This document shows, one piece after another, positions 12,501 through 23,598 of a stretch of 64,000 bases of DNA. A model generated the notes under the pieces. It saw nothing but the letters and a program-made list of their open reading frames with translations, searched no databases and was not told the DNA's origin. Each line of letters starts with the position of its first letter. The stretch's first letter is position 1. This stretch comes from Endothia cerciana (lineage: Eukaryota; Ascomycota; Sordariomycetes; Diaporthales; Cryphonectriaceae). A program made the position numbers and the translations under genes. The stretch is taken from contig JALRMH010000011.1 of the NCBI GenBank assembly GCA_026119935.1, positions 769,394 through 833,393 of the forward strand. The letters are read 5' to 3'.

Positions 12501-15500
12501 AGGCCTCCTGTACGGCGGAGTCGCCACAGCCTCTTCCCGCTCTGCATCTCAAGCGAGGCTGTGGTACCCTGGACTTTGTTACCAGCAGCCAGCCGGTCAT
12601 GCCGGTACTCAGACTGGGCTGCAGTTGGTAGCCGGGACCGGTGAGTGAGCCTGCAGGCCTCGCCTCTGCATTCTGGATGGAGCCATCGCGCAGTGCCGGT
12701 CTGTCGTTGGGCGGTGATCTTCTGCTGTTGGTCCCAGGCGGCAGCGACCACATGGCCTAGCTAGATACACCTCGCCTCGGGGTCTGGGGACAGATGATGT
12801 GATTGCCCTCGTCATAGACTGAGTGCGGGATGTCCTTATGGCCCTGGCCCGCCGTCGGCCCAGGAGTCGAAACGAAAATCCCCAGGCTGAGCAGCTTCCT
12901 AGAGGCGTTCCAGAGACGCAACGGGCGTCTCCCAGGCCACAGTGCTGCAGTCTGGCCGTGGGCAGATGGGTTTCATCCAGCCTCAAGACAGCCTTCTAGA
13001 ACCCAGTTCGACGGAGACCCAATTTCACATCAGGTCACTGGCATGAGCACCAAGGTTCTCAGCGGAACTCCACGAATGAGGCATGCCGTGTCGGGCAGGT
13101 GGCGCTCGGCTGTAGTTTGCATGACTTTGGCGGGATCGTTGCCACGTCTCAGAGGTTTTGCCAGGCCTCGAAAGGCACCACGGATGACCACAAGATGACC
13201 TGGTGGCGATCAGGATCAGCCCGCGGCGTTCTGCTTGATAGTCGCTACTGCAATTGCTAGGGTACTGAGTTTCTAGCACACTGGTCTATCGACCATGTCT
13301 ACGAGACCCGGGCCCAGCAGGATCTGCCCGCAGGCTCAAGAGCCGCCGAAGAGGTCTGATGGGACCTCAGTGGGTTCTGGGGTCAAACGCTCGTGATAGC
13401 GATTACAAACTTGCTCTGGCGGTTGGATTTGGTCATGTCCTCGAAGAACGCCATGTTGATACCAAATCGTGGGCTCGAGCGGGCGGGCACAGCTGTAGTT
13501 GGGAAGAAAAAAAAAAAAAAGAAAAAAAAAGGCCCAGCTCTCATTCGTTCTGGGAGCTGGCGTGGAAGTGCAAGGAGGATCCGCCACCTTGGGGGCCTGT
13601 CTTCGAACGGAATGCGAACTAGCTTACATTTTTTATTATTATCGTGTTATAGAGCCAATCTAAACACGTGTGCAAAGTGGTAGGAAGGAGAGTTTGGTCA
13701 GCGGGCGCGTGCTTGTCTGGTCAGTGACATTGAGCTTCACCTGTCAGTTCGGGGTCTGTCCTATAACTATCTCGGGGAGAGGTAGTACTTGATGATCGAT
13801 ATGATAATCGGCTGAACTACTAGCTACACATTTATGCTTCCCCTTTGATCACCATGTAACTTAGCAGGTAGTTGTAACTAAATTGATGGCGACTACGACT
13901 ACGCCCAAGGCTATCTCACAAACCTTTGGACCTGCCCAACCAGAACTTTCAAGGAAATACATGTAGTATGGGGATCACTCACTTATGTGGACTGTAATAG
14001 TCTCTTGAATTAGACACTCAGAATTCTGTATATCCGAGATGTCGTTCTGAGGACCGGTCCCGAGGAACACATGGTCCTCAGAGAGGCAAAGCCTCGGTAT
14101 GAAAGAAGTTGTTATATGACATTATGATCATCCAAAAAAGACCCGACATAGACAGAGACTCCATGACAAGATTTTCGATCGAGAGAATTCTTCCAGTATC
14201 ATGTACATTCCAATCAGGCTGACATTGATGTAATTATAATACCTAAACGGAACCCGAGCACTCGGATGAGAAACCATGGCAGAGCGCGGGGGAGTTTCGC
14301 CTTTCCTGGAAGTCAATCACATCCAGATCAAACCAGCAAGTCTTGGATGGCAAAGTTATGGTCTGTCTCGCGGTCTTGGCTCGGAACCTCCCCCCATCCC
14401 CGGAGACGAAGTGATTGATGGAACAAGAGCATTTACTGGGTTGAGGACGGTTCCATGATGTCAGAGACCATCAAAAGAGGCACGGAATAGAGAAATTCAT
14501 GTATAACATGCCCAATATTGCTCAGTGATCTGAGTAGGATACATGTCGCCGGACACCTGTCTCCAAATAAAAAAGTCCTATTACCAGCAAACGGGATGGG
14601 ATTGTGCTCCGCATTGACGCATAATAATTGTAAGTCAGATGCTTTACCGGTATCATCAAAGGGGGGGGAGGGGGGAGGGGATGTGCGCCGATTGACCAGG
14701 AATCCTAACGACTGCATCAAGCCCTTGTGCGATTGTATGACACAGGCTTCGTCTATCGAGAGTGAGAACACAATGTTGTGGACAACTCTCTCAGGCATCT
14801 ATCCCAGGGCTCTGATGATCCCTTACTTTCCCACTACATATGCGTCACGGTGGGGTTCCGAGATGTACGAGTGTGAGTCTTCATCTAGACTCTGAGGTTG
14901 TCGCGGGAAGGGAAAATCCGTTGAGCAAACACAGCCTACCTGAGACCTATGACTGTTCCCAGTCAGTGGCAGTATTGCTCTCGCAGATCTACAGGGCGGA
15001 AGTTTTCCGCCGAGATAAGTAAACTGGGCGTGTCCCCTTCAGCTGCGCTCCGGGGCTGCGCGCGGGGTGGCATGGCCGAGCGTGTTCCGCAGCAGGGGAA
15101 GAAGGTGTGGTTGGGGGGGGGGGGGTGGGGTGTTACGGCCGTTTGGGCGAGCGGTGATGCCGTTCCTGGTGTAGTTTCCTGCACGGCAGCGGACATGGCA
15201 CGCAGAACACCACAGCATGGGAGTGGCATGAGATCCTGCCAAGTGCCGATTCATCCTCTTGGGCCAGCAAAGACAAGGCGGTGGTGCGGTGGTTCACGAA
15301 GTACGGTCGGTGCTGGGTAGCCCAGACAGACAAACAAACACCCACCACGGTGGCATCAGTCGCGGGACTGCCTTTCCTTTCCTCTTCTTCTGTCGTGCTT
15401 GAGATGACCAGAGGCTTTCTGACCTGGACCATGGGTAGATTTCTGGTCTCCTGAGGATGCTTTTCTCGAGTGAAACCGCGGATATCAGCTCTGACCTTTT

Positions 15501-16551
15501 TCCCTCCTAAATTTTTTTTCTTTTCTTCAGCTGGTGGTGGGGGGGGGGGGGTCAGTGGCGGGTCCCTTATCCTTGGCCCGCCAGGCCCGCCGGCTGCCGG
15601 TGCTTGGTTAGGCCGGCTGAGCGAAGCGAGTGCGAGTATGCGAGTATGCGAGTGCGGTGGCCCATCGTGAGCCGCTAATGAGAACCATAGTAGTTCGTTA
15701 GCCCAACGTCCTCACGCTATCTTGGGAGGCGCCCTCGGATGAAGACTGGGTTGGGTTGGGGGCTGCCTGAGGGGATTGGCACTGCAGGTACGAGTGGGTT
15801 ACGGCACCGTAGGCTGTGTTTGACCATTGTGACTAGACGAAACCCTCTTCTTTGTTTTTTTTTTTTACGAAGTTTTGATGTGGTACGAATCCATGTACTT
15901 CCGCAGCTTGTTCCCCCTGCCGCCGCCTTGCTCTGCCAGACCTCACCAATAACAATCAGGCCTAGTTTGGAAACGGAGATCCGGCTGGCAGGTGGCGATA
16001 CAGCTGATCCCCTCTGGCACCTTTCGAAATAAAGAATTGAGGAGCGAGATGGGGGCTTACTGTGGTCTGGGGCGCACCTGCACTGCAAACCTCTCCCCAC
16101 CTCATCCACACCCGTAATCCTCCAGAGCGAGAACGACCACACCCAGAGTCCTCCCACCACAGTCGCCATCCACCACTCGCATCACACCCACAGCCTCGTC
16201 AACCAGCCCAGCCCGAAGTCAGACCTCCTGATCCTCGCCTGAGTCAAGGAGAGATTTATCAGCCCGAGTCCCGACCTGATTCAGGCTCAAAAAGCCCCGT
16301 GTTGCGCCTGTGGTGCGTGCCCTGGATTCGCCCACCGGCCCACGCACAACTGCAAGAACCCTCGGTGCGCGTCTGAGAAGGTCTCACCCAACAAAGGAGA
16401 GACTGAGACAAGAGACGCCCACCCGCACCCCCAGCGCACCTCGAATCCGCCTGGACCGTTCCACAGTGCAACAACCCTACCATATAACCTGGAACCTTTG
16501 GTCGATCCCTCAGCCCTCCTCCGCCTTACCACCTCCCCTCCGGATGTTAGC
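9567..16551. other. Long gene-free stretch (7 kb)
   Basis: Nothing here is convincingly coding. The largest open frame (11986-12753, minus, 255 aa) is Arg/Ser/Pro rich, lacks domain motifs and overlaps other equally open frames, as expected for GC-rich noncoding DNA. The piece from about 13.6 to 14.3 kb is distinctly more AT-rich than the rest. Homopolymers include C13 at 11135, G13 at 11232, G13 at 15113 and G13 at 15539. There is a TGG array at 9722-9747 and a GCGAGTAT repeat at about 15629-15654. The last few hundred bases, rich in CCAC/CCTC, are probably the 5' leader of the transporter at 16552. Confidence 0.6.
9722..9747. repeat. (TGG)n microsatellite
   Basis: About eight TGG units in the presumed 3' flank of the Zn2Cys6 gene; noncoding on either strand in any supported gene. 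Confidence 0.85.
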
Positions 16552-18606
16552 ATGTCTGGCAACGAAGACACCGGGTCTGCCAGCATGGTAGACCTCCGAG
16601 ACGTGCCTACCGCCCACGACAAGGAGCTAGAGCCTCAGCACAGGTCTGGTGATGTTGCAGATCAGGTCGCCAGGCTGGAGTCGGAGCTGCTGTTTCGGGA
16701 GTCTGCCATCCCGCCATGGCGCTTCGCCTTCCTCTGCGTTGGGTGAGCTGCGCCACTCACATCAAGCCCCAAGACAGCCGCGTTGAACTGGATCGACTGA
16801 CCCTCCCCACCCCCCCCCCCTTCTAGCCTCTGCCTCGGCCTCCTCATAGCCATGATGGATGCCTCAATCGTCGCCACCAGTCTCTATACAATCGGTGCGG
16901 AGTTTGACGACCTCGAGCACGTAAACTGGATCGCGCTGGCGTATACGCTGGCCTTTCTCGGGTGTTCAGTCTTCTTCGCCAGCACGGCCGATGTTGTTGG
17001 CAGACGTAACGCCTTCATTGCGGCCTTCGTCCTCTTCTTTTCGTTTTCCCTGGGCTGCGGCTTCTCCCGGGATATGAACTCCTTGATCGCGTGCCGAACC
17101 TTTCAGGGCATCGGCGGCGCCGGCCTGTAAGCAAGCACACACACATACACACACTCTTACACACGGGGCGCCATCTCCCGGGCTGAACATGGACTGAGCT
17201 TGTGCTAGGTTTTCGGTGACAATGATCATATTTCCTGAGTTGACCCCTCCGAACTACAGAAATAGCATCGCACCTCTTATCGGAATGGTCGTCTCTACGG
17301 GAGGCGTGCTTGGTCCCGTCCTTGGTGGTGTATTCACGAAGTACGTTTCATGGCGGTGGGTGTTCTGGATCAAGTTAGTCTCACACCCTCCTGGTTGGCC
17401 TTGGGGCTACCACCGTGGTTGTACTGACCCAGGTTTAGTGGCCCGCTCGGTTTTGTGTCGATGATCCTGTTCTATATCGCCTGGCCAGAACCCGAGCATC
17501 TCCCCACCATCCGCAAGCGATCCTGGAAAGATATGGACTTTTTCGGATCCCTTCTGGTCATCGCGGCCGCCGTCCTCGTCACCTTCGCATTCCAAGATGC
17601 CGGCACGGAGGTGGAGGAGACGGACCCCTGGGCAAGGGCATTGTTTATCGGTCCGCTAGTGGCGGGCGCCATCTGTTGGGTCGGTCTGCTGGCGTGGGAA
17701 TGCGTGTTCGAACGCGTCTGGCCCCGAAAGATGGCAGCCATACCCCTAGTCCTGTTCCGGAACCATGTCTTTGCGGCGTCGACGCTGAACACCGTCTTGC
17801 TCGGGTTCGCCTACCTGGCCACGCTCTACGCCGTGCCTCTGCGCCTGCAGGCCGTCAACGGGAAGAGTCCCATCATGGCCGGTGTCATGATGCTCCCCAT
17901 GCTCGGCGGGACCGGTTTCGGGAGTGCGCTCACGGGGATACTCAGCAGCAGGCAGAATCGGCTGAGTGAGACGATGACCGTCGCCACAGCTATGGTCATG
18001 CTGGGTCTCGCCTTGGAGACGACTGTATCGGATTCTCAAGAGGTGGAGCCGAGATTCCTGGGATTCCTGGTCTTCATTGGCCTGGGCTATGGAATGATCA
18101 CTTCCTCGGCGACGATATTCACGGCGCTAGAGTCGCCCATTCCGGAGCATGGTAAGTATCCAGTCCGCGCGACCAGCCCGGCATCCGGCACAGGCTAACG
18201 AAGTCCCTACTTGTTAGCTCCCGCACAGGGTATAATCTCCCAGTCCCGCATGCTGGGAGGGAGCATCGGGATCGCCATGTCCTCGGCGGTCCTCGCGGCT
18301 CAACAACGGGCACACCTAGTCGGGATCGTCTCACCTTCTGACCTCGCGGACCTGAAGGACGCAGAGCAGAAACTGACCGAGGCCCAGCTTGCCGTCATCC
18401 GCAAGACGTACAACGATTCCTTTACCGAGACGATGAAGGTGTGTGCGATAGTCGCGGGTATCGGCGTTCTCGTCACGATGGGGACCTACCGCCGCGGCAG
18501 GGTGTCGCCTCTGGAGCAGAGACAGCAGAATATTCAAGAAGAGATCGAGCGTCGGCGCGCTGAGAAGGACACGGCGAGCTCAAATGCATGCGATCGGTCT
18601 GCCTAA
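16552..18606 (+). CDS. MFS multidrug/toxin efflux transporter (DHA2-like, 14-TM type)
   Basis: A 585-residue transporter encoded by exons 16552-16742, 16827-17126, 17209-17373, 17439-18151 and 18218-18606; every junction keeps frame. A hydrophilic N-terminus of about 58 residues precedes the first membrane segment (RFAFLCVGLCLGLLIAMMD). The segment MMDASIVATSLYTIG is the TM1 signature of drug:H+ antiporters. ADVVGRRNAF is the loop 2-3 motif A, and STGGVLGPVLGG is the motif C of TM5 that marks exporters. Further hydrophobic segments continue to VCAIVAGIGVLVTMG, and a charged C-terminal tail (EQRQQNIQEEIERRRAEK) is probably cytosolic. This fits the plasma- or vacuolar-membrane DHA2 group that exports toxins or drugs with proton exchange. 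The substrate is unknown, and no biosynthetic cluster lies alongside. Intron 1 carries a C11 run just before its acceptor. Confidence 0.93.
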
Positions 18607-19292
18607 CTGTGGCGGTTCCGGATTGGAAAAGGCCGTGAGATATTTCACTACTTTGAGAAATTGTTGGATTCAACAACGGTTGTCAAGTTTTTGCAAGGCG
18701 TCTAGAAGGAATAGTCGCTAGGCTGCAGGCATTCTCAGCGTCGAGGACATGCATATTTCTGATGGGAGGACCTGCGTTGAGGCACGACTCCTTGTTTAGC
18801 AACAGCTGGGGGACGATGGCCTGGCCGCTGGTTTGCATCTCATCTTTACAGTACCCGCCGCCGTTGAGGCAATACATAGGGGTTTGTCGGAACGAAGAAG
18901 GAGATACACCATCAACACACATTTCAAGGGAAAGGAGCTGGGTGACATGGGTGACGTCCAGCTCTTTATCTGATCTCGTCGGACCCCCTGATCCCGCTTA
19001 GCAATCCGGCAGGGTACGTACGGTAAGGGGACCGGTAGCCGGAGGACTTGGGCAGACCAAAGCCCCTGGACCGGAGGTTCTCATTGCCGGCTCCAGTGAG
19101 GTGAGGGGTAGCTACGGCTCTCTCTCTCAGGGCCATGATGCCCCCCTTCTTATCAATTGACGCTGAACGTGGCGGGGCATATTTCGGATTGCGTGCTATG
19201 AGCAATATCGCCGATGACGATAATACACTTCACACATTCCTTTCTGACCTTTTCCGGTTCCAGATCCTTCGTACACACCAGTCGTCCACCAC
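18607..19292. other. Intergenic, transporter to dehydrogenase
   Basis: No gene seen. It holds the 3' flank of the transporter and the promoter of the dehydrogenase. Only short open frames without motifs are present. Confidence 0.6.
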
Positions 19293-20510
19293 ATGTTCCT
19301 TCAGGCGAGAACAGCATCCCGGACTGTCCAGTGTCTTCTCTCCTCTCGGCAACACTCACTTGATCTCACGGCCAGAGCGACCGGCATCCTAAAACGAGCC
19401 ATGGCCTCCTCCGCTGCTGCCAAGCGTCTCCAGGACAAGACCGTCCTCATCACCGGCGCATCGTCAGGCATTGGCAAGAGCTGCGCCTTTGAGTTCGCAC
19501 GGACGGCGCCCAAGAATGGCCTCAAGATTATCCTGACGGCCCGTCGAATCGAGTCGCTGCAGCAGATTGCGGCGGATATCGAGAAGGAGACCGATGGCGG
19601 CGTCAAGGTGCTGCCGGTCAAGCTTGACGTGAGCGACCCGGAGCAGGTGAGGGGTCTGGTGCCGGGGCTGCCGGAGGAGTGGAGGGAGGTCGATGTTTTA
19701 GTGAACAACGCGTAGGTCTCTCACGAATCCCAGCCCCCCCCCCCCCCTCCAACGAGCCGTGACGAGAGAGAGGGGTCTGACCTTTGTGTGTGCTTCTCTC
19801 AAGGGGTCTGGTCAAGGGCGTCGCCAAGGCCCCCGAGATCGCGGAGGAGGACATCAAGGTCATGTTCGACACGAACGTGACGGGGCTCATCAACATGACG
19901 CAGGCGGTCCTGCCCATCTTCAAGAAGAGGCCCGACGGCGCCGCGGGCGATGTCATCATGATCGGCTCCATCGCCGGCCGGGAGCCGTATCCCGGGGGTA
20001 GCATCTACTGCGCGACCAAGGCGGCGGCGCGCAGCTTTACGGACGCGCTCAGGAAGGAGCTGATCTCCACGAGGATCCGGGTCATCGAGATCGACCCCGG
20101 CCAGGTCGAGACGGTATGTTTGGACCGAGGTGGCCTCTGATGGGGCGTCGGACGATCCTGAGGTCAGGATCGAGTGCGTGCTGACGGGGTTGCAGGAGTT
20201 CTCTGTCGTCCGGTTCTACGGGGACAAGGCCAAGGCGGACAAGGTTTATGAGTGAGTGTCGTTGCTATCTGGTATGGAAGACTTGATGGGCTGACTGTTC
20301 GGCAGGGGCGTGGAGCCGTTGACCCCCGACGACATCGCGGAAGTCGTTGTCTTCACAGCGACCCGAAGAGAGAATGTCGTGGTCGCCGATACGCTGATCT
20401 TCCCGCAGCACCAGGTGAGTTTCACGGTATCTACTCGGCCTCCGCTTCCCCCATATCTAACCGCCTATCGACAGGCCTCACCCGGGCACGTTTACAAGAA
20501 GTCGTCTTGA
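19293..20510 (+). CDS. Short-chain dehydrogenase, yeast YMR226C (NADP-dependent 3-hydroxy acid dehydrogenase) type
   Basis: A classical SDR that in yeast oxidises serine, allo-threonine and other 3-hydroxy acids with NADP+. Exons are 19293-19711, 19804-20113, 20196-20251, 20306-20414 and 20475-20510. The motifs are TVLITGASSGIGKS (TGxxxGxG), DVLVNNAG, IGSIAGREPYPGGS with the catalytic Ser, and YCATK with the Tyr and Lys. The end ADTLIFPQHQASPGH parallels the yeast protein. Two starts are possible: the ATG at 19401 gives 273 residues, the usual family length. The ATG at 19293 gives 309 residues, with an Arg-rich, nearly acid-free leader (MFLQARTASRTV) like a mitochondrial presequence. The last intron (20415-20474) is 60 nt and open, so its retention would add 20 residues. 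Intron 1 contains C14. Confidence 0.9.
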
Positions 20511-21062
20511 CACGGACAGAAAGGTGCCACAGTGCGAGAGAGGCTTTGATGGCGCGCTGCGTTTCTTCCCTCGCGTGCGTCTCGGGGTAGCCCGCTGGAA
20601 GATTCATGGGAGGCATCGAATAATCGCCTAAAAAGATCAATACGGAATATAGAGAATAGAGAGGGACCCGCCGTGCAGGCAGGGTAGATTTTGCGAATGA
20701 CCGCCGCACACGAGCCTGGATCCTTTTCCCTCGCTGGCTACACCGACTGCCAGCGGAATCAGTTGCTTTGTAGATTGACAGAGTAAAATTAAAATTTTAA
20801 AAATTTAAAAAAAAAAAAAAATTCATTAAAAAAAAAAGGAAAGAGGGTTTCACGAGCGCTCGGCGGCTTTCGAAATAGGCCAGTCAAGTCATTGCTTGTG
20901 GTGTGATCATGTCAGTGGCAGAATGCCTTCTTCCAAGCTGGGAATTGCAAGCTACGTGCTGGTGGTCTCTCGCGGTGAGGTGGGCCGGGGGGTTTTTGCA
21001 TACGATGTAATCCTGTACGTGATTGTAGCTCGTGATTGGCCAATTCTCCAAGTTCACTTTCA
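20511..21062. other. Intergenic with A/T-rich tract
   Basis: No protein gene seen. An A/T-rich tract with long A runs lies at about 20785-20838, probably 3' flank of the dehydrogenase. A CCAAT motif at about 21035-21042 lies just upstream of the tRNA gene. Confidence 0.6.
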
Positions 21063-21151
21063 GGTTGTGTAGTGTAGCGGTTATCACCCTGGATTTTGAC
21101 GCGTCTGGCTTCAACATTTCCAGTAACCGCGGTTCGATTCCGCGCTCGACC
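21063..21151 (+). tRNA. tRNA-Gln (anticodon TTG) with an 18-nt intron
   Basis: The cloverleaf can be folded by eye. The acceptor stem is 21063-21069 with 21145-21151 (GGTTGTG/CTCGACC, with one G-U pair and one T-T mismatch). The D arm is GTG/CAC at 21072-21074 and 21085-21087. The anticodon stem is CTGGA/TCCAG at 21089-21093 and 21119-21123. The T arm is CGCGG-TTCGATT-CCGCG at 21128-21144. The anticodon TTG is at 21096-21098. The intron lies at the canonical position one base 3' of the anticodon, 21100-21117. A T5 run directly after the gene (21152-21156) is the expected RNA polymerase III terminator. It reads CAA glutamine codons. Confidence 0.93.
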
Positions 21152-21156
21152 TTTTT
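21152..21156 (+). terminator. RNA polymerase III oligo-T terminator of tRNA-Gln
   Basis: Five T residues immediately follow the last acceptor-stem base, the standard pol III stop. Confidence 0.8.
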
Positions 21157-21375
21157 GTCGGATTTGATTGTTTGTTGGATGCTCATATGGGTGGGCTGTC
21201 GGTCTTGATGCCGGTGGGAGCAGTCGACAGGTTGTCGTTCGTGCAATGCGCCGTCGCAGCAAAACCTAGCCCGTCGTCAAGGTCTGTCCAACACAAACCC
21301 AGTGAATAGCGCGCCTTGCAGCCGTCCTGGCAGCGCTTTTGGAACAACCTCCGCCCACGGACATCTTGGCGCGCG

Positions 21376-23222
21376 ATGGGCATCCGAGGCCTCACGTCCG
21401 CGCTGAAGCCGTTTGTTTCGCGAGCTGAATTGCGCGGCCGGGTTGTCATTGACGGGCCTGGGCTGGCGCACCACATCCTGTCAGTCGCACGAGCCCGGGC
21501 TGGCGTCTCGACGGTGCTCGACGAGCCGACCTATGCTGTGCTCGGCCAGACTGCCGTGCGGTGGCTTGACGAACTGCAGTCTCGCGGTGTGACAATGTGA
21601 ACGCCCCCCCCCCCCCCTCCCGCCAAAGATGCTCGCTTGGTGTCCTGGAACTGACAGTCGACAGCGCGGCGATCTACTTCGACGGCTACCTGCCGTCATC
21701 GAAGGCACAAGAGCGCCTGCGGAGGATATGCAACAACTCCAGGACGTCAAACCAGTATTTCTTGGCCACTAGCTCGGGGGTACCCAAAAAGCCCTCGACG
21801 GGCCTGGCGAGGTTATCTCTGCCCACGCCCTCCTTCGTCGTCCCGGCCGTCCTCGAAGCCCTGCGCTCGCTGGAAAGGTACCGGCCGATCACGCACCTCG
21901 TCCCGGGGGAGGCGGACCCGTACTGCGCCGTCGACGTCAGTCAGAACGGCGGCACGCTGCTGACCGGGGACTCCGACCTCCTCCTCTACGATCTCGGCCC
22001 GGCGGGCAGCGTGGTCTTCTTCCAGGACATCCAGGCCTCGGCTCCTGCGACGGGTGCCGCCACCACCACGCCGCCGGCCGCGGCGGGGACCACGTGCATC
22101 TCGGCCCTGACGTACAGCCCGACGGAACTCTGTCGGAGGCTGGTTCTGGAACCCGGCCAGCGGGGGATGCTGGCCCTGGCGTATGAGATGAGGCTGGCGC
22201 AGGATCGGACCCTCCTAGCACTGACCTCGAAGCCCCGGTCACAGTGGGCATCCCTGGCAGCGTCTCACGCTTCCCTGTATGCCGAATTTGTATCCCAGTA
22301 CGTGGTATCTGCGGCGGCCCTCGTTGCCGTTCCCGATTATATGAGGCACCTCGACCCCAGGGTATCCGAGTTCGTCTTGGACTGGGCGGCCCTCTCGGGA
22401 CCTGCTCCCCCGTCACCGGCTGGTGAGTCGGCACGGAGACCTGTGGTCTACCTGCCGTCGCTGCTTGACCGGTGGGATCAGGCAAGCGGGTGGAATGCGT
22501 GCGCTCCTGTACGGCAGCTGGCGTATAGTCTCTGCCGGGGCAGTCAGGACGCGTTCGCCACAGTGACGGAGTACCGGCGGACGCTGTCTGAACACTCTAC
22601 AGGGCAGCAGATGGAGCTCCTGGAGCCCCCCGAGGTCCCCGGCGCCCTGCGTGACATCCTGGACTACATCACGAGATTCCTCGGGGGCCACGCGGTGGCG
22701 CGGAGGCTGCAGTGGATCACCGCATGCCTGGGCCTTGAGGTCGGGCACGCCGCGGCGGAGGGAAAGGAGTCCACGGCCCTGAAGCTCCTGCGGAGGGCCA
22801 GCGCGTCGGGCGGGCGGCTCGACCCGGGCCACTGGGACTCCGTCCACCTGGCTGCCCTGGTCCAGGGGGCGCTGTGCTCGTTCCGGATACTGCGGCAGGT
22901 CCTGACGTGCCGGGTCGGGGATGTGTTCACGAGCTCCGGTCCGGGCCCGCGACTGCGCGAGGCGGAGAGGTGCCTCGCTTCGCTGCCGCCCATCGCGGAG
23001 TTCCCTTCTGCCGCGGACATGGAGGGCCTGCTCGAGCGGTTGCACCAGGCCGGGGCGCTGCGGACCCTGTCGGATGCCGTTGGCATCCCGGAGCCGTCAA
23101 TTGGCAAGGGGATGGTCACCTCGGGAAGGGGGTCGAAGGGAGAAAAGAAGCCGGCCCGAGGGAAGTCGAAGCCGTCGCGCTCATCATCGAACCCATACGA
23201 TGCTTTAAGCATGGACGACTAG
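21376..23222 (+). CDS. Asteroid-type XPG/FEN1-fold protein
   Basis: A 591-residue protein of the PIN/FEN1 superfamily, Asteroid group. The N-terminus is MGIRGLTSALKPF, with the first acidic residue in VVIDGPGLAHH. The XPG-I-like block (about residues 165-200) carries VPGEADPYCAVD and LLTGDSDLLLYDLG, so the acidic metal-binding residues EAD and DSD are kept and nuclease activity is possible. The rest is helical and unfamiliar, ending in a Lys/Arg/Ser-rich tail. One intron is needed because the first frame stops at 21598-21600. The join 21586/21658 (71 nt, GTGTGA donor, GACAG acceptor) restores ELQSRVDSAAIYFDGYLP, close to the family pattern. A 32-nt alternative ending at 21628 is too short to be likely. 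The intron includes C14. The ATG chosen matches the conserved family start, not the upstream ATG at 21316. The tRNA gene ends 225 bp upstream. Confidence 0.85.
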
Positions 23223-23598
23223 AGGCTAGCATAATGATACCCACAAGATTGAAAGTTCACCAAGGCCCTTTCCTCTTCATCAGATTGATGTGCTCGAGGT
23301 TATGATTTTCTTTTTTATTATTCGCCATCCAGGCCTCATAGCGACTCATTCTTTCCAAAGTCTACGCCGTCGTGATATGAACTGAGAGTTCTTTGGGGGG
23401 GGGGGGGGGTCAACCACAGGACGTAATATCTGCCGCTGCTTGGGGGCCAGTGCCCTGCCTGCCCTGCCGACCCCGCCTAAAGACACCAAAAGCGCCGATT
23501 TATAGGCTGACCATGAGCTCCACCCAAAATTTCGAGCTCTAAGAACACCTGCTCTCCCCCCACCCCTTTCCTCTCCTTCGCGACCAAATCCTGTCACG
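23223..23598. other. Intergenic, nuclease-fold gene to PRPP synthetase
   Basis: No gene seen. A G15 run lies at 23395-23409, followed by a C-rich leader before the PRPP synthetase ATG. Confidence 0.6.

Noticed and set aside
11986..12753. 255-residue open frame on the minus strand
   Set aside because: Lacks motifs and looks like chance openness of GC-rich noncoding DNA.
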